A stretch of DNA of 64,000 nucleotides from Anthopleura xanthogrammica. Its lineage: Eukaryota; Cnidaria; Anthozoa; Actiniaria; Actiniidae. The stretch spans positions 28,168,012 through 28,232,011 of the forward strand of contig OZ025206.1 of assembly GCA_964019055.1 (NCBI GenBank). The letters are read 5' to 3'. Position numbers and translations under genes: made by a program. Positions within the stretch are counted from its first letter, which is position 1; every line of letters begins with the position of its first letter. The notes beneath the pieces are model-generated. The model was not told the origin of the DNA and did not search any database. It saw only the letters and a list, made by a program, of their open reading frames with translations. This document shows positions 12,168-23,375 of this stretch, piece by piece.

Positions 12168-12647
12168 TTAAGAGCGACTTTCTGTAAAAATCGACCAAAC
12201 ATTGGCACAAGTAAAAAAATCAATTTTGCTCATATTTTGCTTATTGATAGCCCTTAGCATGAAACATTTTACGTGGTTTTCGAGAAATTTACAAAAATCG
12301 ATTTCTGCCCTACGCATCGGAAAAATGACCGCCGAGATCACGGAATTTAGTGTAAAAATAAGCGCATCGTACAGCTAAATCACTTATCTATATTTTTGTT
12401 CGGCATTTTTTATCGAAATAATAGATATTTCTCTTCCTTTTGGTTGTATTTATTTTAGAATATTTGTCGCTTTAAGATCCAAAAAATATTATCTACGCAG
12501 CTCATTATTTCCAAAGTTCACAAATGCAAATTGTGGCCTCGTAAAATCGGCGTAAAAAAATTATGTGCTCTTATTCCAAATCATAAAAACACAAGAGCTA
12601 TCACTAAACAAGATATGAACGAAATAAATATTTTGACTCGCTCTTAA
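12168..12647. mobile_element. TIR element with TTAAGAGCGA termini
   Basis: The left end reads TTAAGAGCGACTTTC and the right end GACTCGCTCTTAA, with further inner complementarity (TTGATAGCCCTT against AAGAGCTATCA). The paralogous copy is at 28956-29435, so insertion preceded the A/B duplication. Confidence 0.65.
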
Positions 12648-13334
12648 GACATTTGAGTGTATTTGTTGTAACTAGCTGGTAGTAATATACTAAACACTGG
12701 CCATTTTGAGAAAAGAAAATCAAAATAACCTTTATATATGTAAACCATGATTAAAATAATGATTCTTTGTCCGTGCCAAGGGCTAGGTCATTACAAGACG
12801 GAAAGGAAATATGGAAATACTCCTAAAGACTAATAATTGAGGTGTTTTTGAAAATGACTTTGTCGTCCGCAGGTAACACTGAATATTTCAACATCAATAT
12901 TCGACGTCTTCTTGAAAAAAGATACTCAGTAAAAGAAATTAAAAAACTAGTCATTCCAGCAATTCTTGCCACTTGGAATGACTTATCTCCAATCGCTTAC
13001 ATGATAACATAAAAAGAAATGAATACGTTTTAACAAAGAAAATAGGAACATGATAGGAACGTCGATCTTCTCATAAACCAAACCGTTGGAAAAAGTGCAT
13101 AAAAAGGCGGTCTTCTTTGATGTCATTCGGTTAGGCTCATGAGAAGATTGACGTTTGAACTGAGCCTAAGTACTGCGAATACGATGTAAATATCAGATAT
13201 GTATTTATATATAATGATGAAACTTAAGTGAACTGATTATGGAAGAACACAAAGACTAAAGATTTCCTCACCTGAACCCTCCTAGGTACCTTGGAAGACT
13301 GCAAAATGATGTTATATTTTTCCTGGTGGTTTCA

Positions 13335-13532
13335 TCAAGAATTTTTAAACGTAATCGTCAGGTGACTCATTGCATTCCTGTCACCAGAAATTAAGTCGTT
13401 AAAGCCAACACAAATCAACAGGTATGCGATGGGAGAAATCTGGTCAAATTGATGACTAGCCATCCTTGAAGCCATCCAATTCGATCTAGAGATATTCTCG
13501 ATAGGGCTAACCTCTAATATCTCCTTTCGCAC
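13335..13532 (-). CDS. Conserved short open frame upstream of copy A, function unknown
   Basis: A 65-codon minus-strand frame is preserved almost unchanged at 30124-30321 (copy B). Its core, ISPIAYLLICVGFN followed by LISGDRN, is also readable near 49990-50080 beside copy C. It carries a hydrophobic stretch. It could be a 5' exon of the tandem gene, an independent small gene, or simply duplicated DNA too young to have lost its frame. The match to diverged copy C is the only hint of coding constraint. Confidence 0.25.
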   Translation of the reverse strand: MRKEILEVSPIENISRSNWMASRMASHQFDQISPIAYLLICVGFNDLISGDRNAMSHLTITFKNS

Positions 13533-13589
13533 TATGATATCGATGATGCGAATGGATGCGTGTGTGGCTGTGTGTGCATGTGTGTGTGT

Positions 13590-13606
13590 TTTTTTTTGTG
13601 TGTGTG

Positions 13607-13688
<82 letters not shown>
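13590..13688. repeat. (TG)n dinucleotide microsatellite
   Basis: About 50 TG units with an impure start. The paralogous site in copy B (30344-30358) has only a few units. Confidence 0.95.
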
Positions 13689-13690
<2 letters not shown>

Positions 13691-14224
13691 GTTGACGTTG
13701 TTCTTGGTCGCAGGACTTAATTTTGGGTGTCCTTTCTTTAAAAAAATCTTAATTATGCCAAATGCCTTCCAGATAGGCTTGGCACAGTTTCATTTCACTT
13801 TAATTTTTCACTAGATTCCAAGTGCTAAAACCCCAGTGCTAACTCAAAAGGCTGTTCCATGGTAAAATTTGCACGTTTGAAGGTTCTCTATTTTGTCGTT
13901 TTCAACCAAGAATCTGCAACTTGGCACGTGCATATTGTTTTTTAGTGCGTTCATTATATTAACAAGCAACCATGCCGGCATTGTTTAAATGTTTTCTGGT
14001 GGTAAGAATCTCATTAGTTTACCTGCCTTTTGACGTTTAAAACTTCTTAATTAAACAACCAGAAATATATAACATCAGTCATTCATCTGAGATAGGATGG
14101 TTCAGTACATGTGGAAAGATTTCAAGTGGCAATTTTAGAAGCAAAATAGAACCTTAGACAATAATTGAGCTCTACATTCCTACGCACGAAGACATAGTTT
14201 GGAAACTTTATGCGTGTTCTTGAT

Positions 14225-14226
14225 GC

Positions 14227-14262
<36 letters not shown>

Positions 14263-14272
14263 GGTTGTGGTT
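14225..14272. repeat. (GTT)n microsatellite
   Basis: A run of GTT triplets ending in GGTTGTGGTTG. A small related run is at 50991-51010. Confidence 0.9.
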
Positions 14273-14918
14273 GTTATTCTTATGTCTAATTGTCAATAGT
14301 TCTTTGGATAATACTGTAATATAAGTTGATCGCATTATTAACAGCCCGAAATGGACTTTTTCTCAGCAGAGTTAAACTCATTAGAGTAAAAGAACACGTA
14401 AAGAAAACGATAATAGAAAGAAAAGAGGCACTTCTTAGGAACCTTTAGTAATGAACACTTCTTTAATTTAGGTATATTAAGGTTTATTATATCCACTCTA
14501 CGACCAGCAATGTTTCTAGTTTTTTTGTTATGTAACCCTGACCAAAAAAGCCCAAAAGGGATAATGTCTGCAGTTTTATTCAGAACCAGAATACACTACA
14601 TCTGTTTTTCGTTTTAATAGAAATCTCTAAGAAAGAAACTTTTTTGAATTTGCCTATTGAAATTGTCTGGTTAAACATCAAAGATTTTTGAATATTTACT
14701 GTAGAGCAACCTGCTTAGTGGTTCAGGGGATTGAGGAGGGGGAGAAGTGGATTGTCTGTGTGGCACCACGAGGATATATTTTCGGCACATGCTGAACTGA
14801 AACAAGCTCTGAAACAACCGGACTCAATGAAAGCCAAAGTATTTGTTTGACATTCTTTGACACCTTGTTATTATGCTTCATTGCTGCTATATACTTGTAT
14901 TTCTCTCATCCTTCATTA

Positions 14919-14957
14919 GACCTGAAGATGTTGTCGTAATGACAACGAAATGTAGTC
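14919..14957 (+). ncRNA. Hammerhead ribozyme motif (type I-like)
   Basis: The core CTGAAGA (14922-14928) is followed by stem II GTTGTC/GACAAC, then GAAA (14947-14950). A minimal stem III (ATGT) is followed by A as the cleavage-site base and GTC, which pairs with the GAC just before the core to close stem I. The CUGANGA...GAAA layout is the established hammerhead core. A short TTTTA repeat follows at 14972-14992. Pairing was judged by eye only. Confidence 0.6.
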
Positions 14958-14992
14958 GTCTTATTTTATTTTATTTTATTTTATTAGCTTCG

Positions 14993-15890
14993 CCAAATAA
15001 CAAATTATATACAACAACAAAAACACAACATGAACAATGTAAGGCAGGGTAACCGCAACAGTCGTGGTAGGCCAATTACTGCGGGCCCGTACTATCACTA
15101 ATAAAACGTATACCGAAACTATACAATCAGTAGCAGCAGGTTAAGGGCAGTGTAAGGGTATTGCAATTCGGACAAACAGTCTTAAGGCATAAAAACCATA
15201 TCTAAGAACTCGTGCCAGTAGCAAATTAGTAAAAAAGACTGTAATCTTGAGGAGTAGCTGACAGCAGCTGGTACAACAACAGGTTTGATTGCGTTACTAA
15301 CGCGTTTAAACGAGTATTAAGTTACTTGTTTACCTAGCCTACCTTAAGCTACTAAGACTAGCATGTCTGATGAAATAACTATATTTATTTCAGGATCGAT
15401 ACTGCTAACTGCCAAATAAGCTTTTTTATATCAAAATGAAGTTTTGGTTAGAGCATTTTCACTCACTCACAAAGTAGTCATATGGTTGTACCAAAGAAAA
15501 GAAATGCTCTGCAATTTTTTTACCCCTTTCCAGTTGAATAGATTGCCTTCCCCGAAAGGAATTATGGGTCACTATTTTTGGTTAGCATTTTTCGAGCATT
15601 TTCCGAGTATACAATGTAGACATTTCTTGTTGATTGAAATAAAATTCCTCCATGAGTTGGACTAGCGTTTACGATTAATTTAAAGAAGGAAGAAGTCGTA
15701 TTTCATAACACACCACGTATCAATGTCTTGGGAATAATATTCTTTGTTTGAGTTGTATACTTATGATACTGAGAAAATTTTTCGTCCAAGCCGAAGAGGT
15801 CCATTCTAAATGTTTGTCGGCTTAAGAAAACTGCTCAGTGAAGTCTGACAAAACATGTAAGAGCGAAAGCGAAAACCAAAGAACTGGAAT
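14993..15890. other. Intergenic DNA between copies A and B, no gene seen
   Basis: AT-rich sequence without splice-bounded frames or recognised repeats. It separates the upstream edge of copy A (about 14760) from the 3' end of gene copy B (about 16.07 kb). Confidence 0.45.
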
Positions 15891-15894
15891 AAAA

Positions 15895-15990
15895 ACCCTC
15901 GAATTAAGAGAAAGACCCATCAAACTCTACTCACATGTGATGCTGAGTCCATCCCGAGACCTCGGAGGTGAGGTGCGAGTGCACTACCGC
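15895..15990 (-). mobile_element. tRNA-derived SINE fragment
   Basis: It shares the CTCTACTCACATGTGATG segment and the GAGGTGAGGTGCGAGTGCACTAC box-A side with the SINEs at 2.45 and 22.8 kb. The box-B region is degraded. Confidence 0.6.
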
Positions 15991-16153
15991 TACGTGACCA
16001 CCTTATCTTTCAAAGGTGATCATGACAAAGATCCCAAGACACTCGATCAAGAATATACGATTTATTATTTTCACAGCAATATTTTTGGATATATATCTTC
16101 TGTGTGGTGAATTTTTACGTTATGCATGCATTTATTTTACCACCGCAATAATT

Positions 16154-19100
16154 CTATTCTATTTGTTTCTCACGCTCAACTTGTTTAGGGGAAAATGCTT
16201 CGTGTTGAATGCAGCTGAAAAGAAAAAATAGTATTTAATAATATCTAATAGCGCTCAAATTATATTTTTCATTTTATACATTGATAAAACATCTTGAAAA
16301 AAAATCAGGGATGATATCCCATATTTTCTAATGCACTTTTGATATACTTGTATATATACTTGAAACGGCCATATTTTTTGCAAAAAAAACGTTTGCAGAA
16401 ACGTTGTAGTATACATTTATGTATATATACAAATACCTAATGAGATGCAAAAATGGAAAAAGTACTAAAATATGATCGTGTATATCTTGAAAGTTACCAA
16501 AAACACTTCTATGCCTTGTTTTGATACAAGACACGTCAAATACATAAGGTTTTGAAGTGTCAGATAATGATAAATTATAATTATTGATATATTTTCGCTT
16601 TTGAGGCTTAAAAACTCTCTAATATATATTTAATAATATCTAATAGCGTTCAAATCATATTTTTTGTGTTCCTTAAGCTTATTGATAAAACTTCTTTAAA
16701 AATATTATTTTGTGAGATATGCATCAATGGATACAGAGTTTTTTTTCTTCGTGTTTGTGTATCTAATTAGGTATTTGTATAAATGTATAAATGTATACTA
16801 CAACGTTTCTGCAATCGAGTGTATATAGTCTTTAAATAATTTGAATCGTTTTAAGACCTACTTTTCACCCTGATGATGCATTAGAAGTGCGAAAAGCTCG
16901 GTAAATTATTAAAAAATCGTGGAAGAAACAAACGTAAACAATATGGTTATTCCAGAGTACAATAACATTTTAGACATGATTATGCAACTGTTCATGTGTT
17001 GTGCCTATATTTATACTTGTGATTACGAACGGTTGCACAGGTAGGAAGCACAGGTGGCGTAGCGATTAGAGTGCTCGCCTCTCACCAAGGCGTCCCGAGT
17101 TGGAGTCCCGCTGCAGGGCTCGGTGTTGTATGTGAGTAGAGTTTCTAGTTGGTTCTCTCCTGTGCTTTGAGGGTTTTTCTCCGGGTTCTCCGGTTTTCCT
17201 CCCTCCACAAAAATCAACTTCTAGATTCCAATTCGATCATGGAACGAGGGCCACAGGTTTGTTAGCCACTGGCTATTTAGGGTATTCATTTTCGTAAAAA
17301 CAAACAAGGAGCGTTGCACATCAAAAAAGAGCTAGAGTTGAGTTTTTTTTGATGTGTTGTTCTATATCCCTTGCCACGAAGGTTTTTCTTCTCGTCGGTT
17401 GTTCTCCGGTTTCGTCCCTTTCGTAAAAATCAATTTAAGATTTGAGTGTTGTGTGTGTTGTAAAGTGAATATATATGTGCTTTGTGGAGCGAACCTCATG
17501 GAAGAGCCCCGTACGGGAAATGATGGTTGTAAAAAATAAATTTATGAGATGTTCACTTACTTTTCCAAAGGCAACTTTGTAGGTCCTGGGCATTCTACAG
17601 AATCGAAGTCTATTTGATACCCCCTAAAAAAATATCTCCAAAACCTTTTTTGTTTTGTGGTGGATAGTTTTAAGCGTTTTTCACAGACAGTCCTGTGTTC
17701 TTCCGGAGATAAGGTTTTCTTCAGAACGTCCATTACGTCTTGCACTCCGTCTTCAGCAATCTTCAAAGCTGTGGCGATTTCCTTAGCCTTCATTTTATCA
17801 GTTTTCATGTGTCTGCAGATATACTCCCTACTGACTGCCTTGTTCATCAAACACAAGCGATGGTAACCTTCTGCGTCAGCCACTTGGTACCAGGCATCCT
17901 TAATGACGTCGTCTTCTACGTACAAATATCCAAGCACTCCCTTGCAGTTTTCGGGATCTTGTACATCGTTCAGATCTAAGTTTTTAGTAAACTCCCTTGC
18001 ATCCTTCAAATTTTTTTCTATGGAATAATCGCCTTTCTTACAGCCATTTATAACCGTATTCAGAATTCGGATTTTGTTCTCGAAGCACTTTAAAGTAAAT
18101 GGGATCCTAAGGAAAAGAGAGACAGAGGGAGAGGGTAATAAGTAATAGTTATCATACTTTTCGTGTAAATGTCACAAACTTGTTTCGACCTGTGATTTCC
18201 ATTTTCAGTGTGACTACAAGTAATGATAAAGTCATGTATACTTCATTGTAAAATAGTTTTCGGGTTCAAAACATAGCGCGGAATATTCACCATTTTCCAT
18301 ACACCGGTTCACTGGTCACAGAAAGCATCCAAAAGCATTCAATCGAGGCTTCAAGGCAGTTCCAAAATATTATTCAAATTTGGATGCTTGACCAGTGAAC
18401 CGAAGCATGGAAAGTAACTAATAGAAATTGAGACCAAAATGGTACTTGGAATTAATAACTACATAACTAAATAAATGTATGAACAAATGGGGAAATTGTA
18501 ACAAGACTCTATTGGACACCATAGAAAGAATACACTACAGAGCAGCACGAATCATCAACAACTTGCCATGGAACACTCCAAGAACAGAAATCTCACGCCA
18601 ACTACAATGGAAACCGCTGAATTGAAGTTCTTCCATTTCATCAAACTGGAAGTCTTCATGCACAAGTGTTACTACGAAGAGGAGAATAAAGAACTACAAG
18701 ACCTTGTCAAGAAGAGAGACGTTGGCTACTCTCTACGTGGTTGCAACAATTAATGCTACACTGCCAATGTTCAATACTAACTATGGAGAAAATGGCCATA
18801 AGGTACCAAGGAGAGAACAACACATCAAACAACTTCAATTTACATATGGTGTCCGAAAGGCTCGAACCAGTGACCCGAACCTTTGGAACCACAGTGGTGA
18901 TGACACGTTAGCAGCGTACGCCACCCACCGGCTACCCATACGCCATCCATGCTACCCATGAGTATGTTAATTAAATGTATCTAGTGATGCAACCCGTGGA
19001 ATGTTCATGAATTGTTGCAATCATAGAAAGCATGGACTGCGTATCTGAAATGAATACATCAGAGGATAGATGTCATTTTCCAGAATACGTTTTGGTCTCA

Positions 19101-22100
19101 GCTTCTAAGTTCTAATTGTTTTGAACTTTTACAATGATTTTGCAATTGAGTGTATACTCTATGTACAAGTTTACACGTACTATTCCAACGTGTAAATAGA
19201 GCATATATAAACAGTCGCTTGAACACTTGTAATCACGTCTCACTGAATAATGACACGAGTGGCACATGTCCAACCTTGTGCAAAGAACATAAAAAATTAA
19301 AGTATCGTAATCATCCTAAGAAATACATGGAATTGGGTTTAAGGCAAAGGTGAAGTTGAAGTTGATGATAATGAGGAAGTCGAAGAAATCGTGAAAAAAA
19401 AATGATGTCGATAATTTCCCGGTTAAACCCATAAGCAACGCAATAAACAATGCAAAATACTTTTAAGAAGAAAGGGGACTAGTATGGGCCTTTCCCCAGA
19501 TATGCTTCGTTTTTCACCAAAAAAGGTTTTAAATTGAGGCTCCGTATTAAATGCTCAGTAATTCGTGACAGGAGAAAAGAATACATTTAATTTAGCACGA
19601 AGCCTCCTACTGCAACCTTTGTACGCGACATACGCATATACGCATAGATCTGAAGTAGGCTATTTCATTGAAAGGAAAAATAGAAGGAAAAATGGTTAAT
19701 AATTATTATTTTTACTTTCCAAGTCCCTGCAAGAGTTTATTGATTGCTTTGTCTGTGGCGTTATAGTCATCTGTTGCTTTGATTTCATCAATGAACTCCA
19801 AGATATCATCTTTTACGCTTTGCATTTCAGCACTTTTTTTTGCTGCGCCAGTTAGGCTGGATGCTGTACCATTCAATGTCTTAAGAAGCATCTCGTCAGT
19901 AAGGTTTCCCCGCATAATGCCCCAAGCCTGGATCAGTAAATACATGTATGCATATGTTTTAGTGACAGTTCTTAGTCTAATAGACTAAATCGGCAAACGC
20001 GTTGCTGAGTACGGTTTCCACCCAATTCAAAACATCTGGGAATAAGATTCTTTGTCTTTTGCATTTCAATATCAAGTGGAAAAGTTTTCGAGCAAAAGTT
20101 TTTATTCCCTGAGGTTTTGAATTAGGTGGAAAGGTACATGGCAATTACCGTGTTCGCCGCCGGATTAGGTCCATGATTCCATAATTTCAAAAGCAAATAA
20201 CGGCATGTTCAGATGTACTGTTCTATATCAATTTTAACAAACTCGTGAATAATTCATGAGGAAAACATAATAGAAATCATGGACCATGAAGAAGTCACTG
20301 ATAAAACACTCCAGCATTACTTAGAAGACCGGCATTTTCAGATACGTTTACATAATCCTATATCACTTTTTATCACGATAAACTGTCATTGGTTACGTAC
20401 ATCCGTCATGACTGTACTGGCGTTCTTAATGTCCTCAATATGACCTTCTATCGTCTTTTGGGCTTCCTTGGTCTGTATATAAGCACATTTGATTTGGTCA
20501 CGGGTTTTTTTGCAATCTTGTTCGACTTTAATCATGTTATAGATTTGGTACCCTGTTTGAAATAATACACATCTCTTTAGTATACAAAATAAAATAAATA
20601 ATACAGGTGAGTATCAAAACAGCTTCTAGGATAAGTATCAATGTAACTTCGCGCGTAATACTAACAACTAGCTTCAAAATGCGCGTGCAAAGCTAACGGT
20701 CTTTACACTGAAGAAGGTCTGAGACCAGACCGAAACGTTTGTATAATTTTGTTATAATTTAAGCCAGTGTTTAATATTCGATTAAAATTATGATGAATCC
20801 TGGCTGCAATTTTCACATTTTTAATAAAGGTAAGATAAGATAAAACAGATATGGTTAAACATATGAAAATCACTGGTGACAAATGCCATACATTACCTTC
20901 CGGTGGGCTCACTTCCGGTACGAAGCTCATATGTCGAGCTCGAAAATACACAATTTTTTTCTCACTCTTTTCCGCTCTCTCGTGAATTTAAGTAAACTTG
21001 CCTTTATTTATTTATCTATTTATTTATTTACATTACTTCATCCATTGAATAAATACTAATGGAGGGGGATAGCACAACAGAGCTGGGCTCCAAATTAAGT
21101 GCGCCCTAACAAAAATATATAAATCTAACCAAAGAAACTTATTATTCTCATAAAATGAACAAGAAAACGATGAAGAAACGTATATGGGTTGTTGAGACTG
21201 TAGATAGTCTAAGGGCTGTAGACAATCAGTTGTGATTATCATACCTATATATAGATAATTATGCTCGTGAGAAATCTAATCAGTTAATATCAAGGAGAAA
21301 TGCAATATTTTGTTATCATAAAAGAAGTTCAGAGTCAATAAATTAGGAAATATAAGGAATTAGTTAATGAATAAGTTAGATTTACGAATAGTATAAAGAT
21401 TATTGATGCCAGCAGATGGATGAGAGACTGAAATTATTGAAAAATGTCTTCGTAATATTACATCTAGAGAAATCTAGTATTTAGTAGTTATCATGAAGCA
21501 GTTCATTAGTTCATAGTATTCGATTGTTCAGCATGTTGAATGTATTAGAAGCAATCAAAAGCAACAAATTTTGTTGGAGTAGATGTCACGTGGTGAACAG
21601 AATTATTGACATTCAAAATTGTCAAAAATCTACAAAGAATGTATGGTTACAGGGGACCATACATTCTTTGTAAATTTTTAACACTTTTGAATGTCAATAA
21701 CTCTGGTTCTTTTCATTCAATCACATTCAAATTTGCCAGACTTACTAATCATGAGATACCTTATCAGATAACAAAACGTTTTTGCTAATAAGATTGAAAT
21801 TCAAAACTCACCCCAGTCCCTTGCTCGTTTCCCAAGTGGCTAATAGCGATATTTGAAACTTTGAATTTTTGTTTTTGATCCTATTTCTAGAAAAAAAAAG
21901 GCTAACAAAAAAAGGCTAGACATTTCTATTTGAAACAAATATATTTGAGGGCCAGCGAGCCTCATGCGAGAGATTCTGACGTCAAAACAAGATTCTATAT
22001 ATTTCGATTCATGATCATATGGATATTTTGATTTTTTTTTTATATATTTTTGGTAGCTCGCAGAAATATGAAAAGCGCTGAAATGTCGAATGAAATATGA

Positions 22101-23293
22101 AAAAGGAATACATATTACGCCAAATATTCTCTATTCATCGGGCTTTTCCAGCTACAACCGCAAAATGAGCTTGTTTGTGATTATGGTAAGCTTATCCTTC
22201 TGAGATATTTCACTGGATAAGTTAAGAATTAATTCTGAAAAAAAACTTTTCAAAGACCAATTATTAACCAATGAAATTATTATCTTGCATTAATGAATGA
22301 ATATGTCTCAGACTCTTGTTGCATGTGAAGTTCAAGCGAATGTGAGCTTAAGCTTATAACATTTTTCGACAATTTTCAGTGTAGTTAACTTTCCACCTAA
22401 AAAAATCTTATAACTTAACATTTGCTGAATAAAATACTTTTTTCTATACAGATATTTATATGTTCTATGATCTATAATTATTTTTTTTCAATTTGAATAA
22501 AATTTCTGATGCTTTTGAAGGCTTAAAATAATGGTTTTTCTTTCAGTTTTTCCTTCTTGCATAATCAGAAGAAGTGGTCACGCTGTTTCGTAACCGTTAC
22601 GCCACGTCACGCAATTGTCACGTATTTAGCACTATATATACTATTCCTTGGGAGCTCCGCTTTTAGGCAGTGCCTAAATTTATATATTAAAATGTATTGA
22701 CACAAATGCACACATAGAATAGGGAAATCATATAGGAAAACAAAGTTGTTTGTTTTGGTCGATCGTATTATAGTTATAGTATAAATTAAAAGAATTATTA
22801 AACTTGAATGAATTAAGGAGGAGACCCACCAAACTCTACTCACATGTGATGGTTGGTTAGTCAAAGAATCGAACCCGAAACCCAAGAGGTGAGAGGCGAG
22901 TGCACTACCTATAACAACACCCTAGCTTGATTCCCCGTGTCAACCGGCAAATAATACTGCGACCTACTTAAAATAATCTCTATATCTTACCTGCCATGGC
23001 AAGATTGGCCACAGTTAATAGAGGGCCTACAAATATTTTTGCTAATTTCTTGACTCTCCTAAAGTTGCGCTTGAAAAAGTCTTTGGCATTGTTAATCAGG
23101 TCTTTTGGCATGGAATTCTTTCTCCAACGTCTTGACGTCCATCGATTAAACTTGGATGCTTTATACAATGAGTCCGAACTACTTGATTTCTTTGGCAGTT
23201 CGAACTCGACTTCATTTTCGAATTCAATCTTTTTTAAAGTACGTTAATAAGAAAAATGAATACATAAAACTAAGAAAGAAAGAAAGGAAAAAG

Positions 23294-23375
<82 letters not shown>

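Noticed and set aside
17557..17560. Gene copy B ending at the TAA after exon 9
   Set aside because: The TAA is part of a GTAAGT donor; a matching terminal exon with a conserved Cys, SPKQ and AATAAA was found downstream in both B and C.
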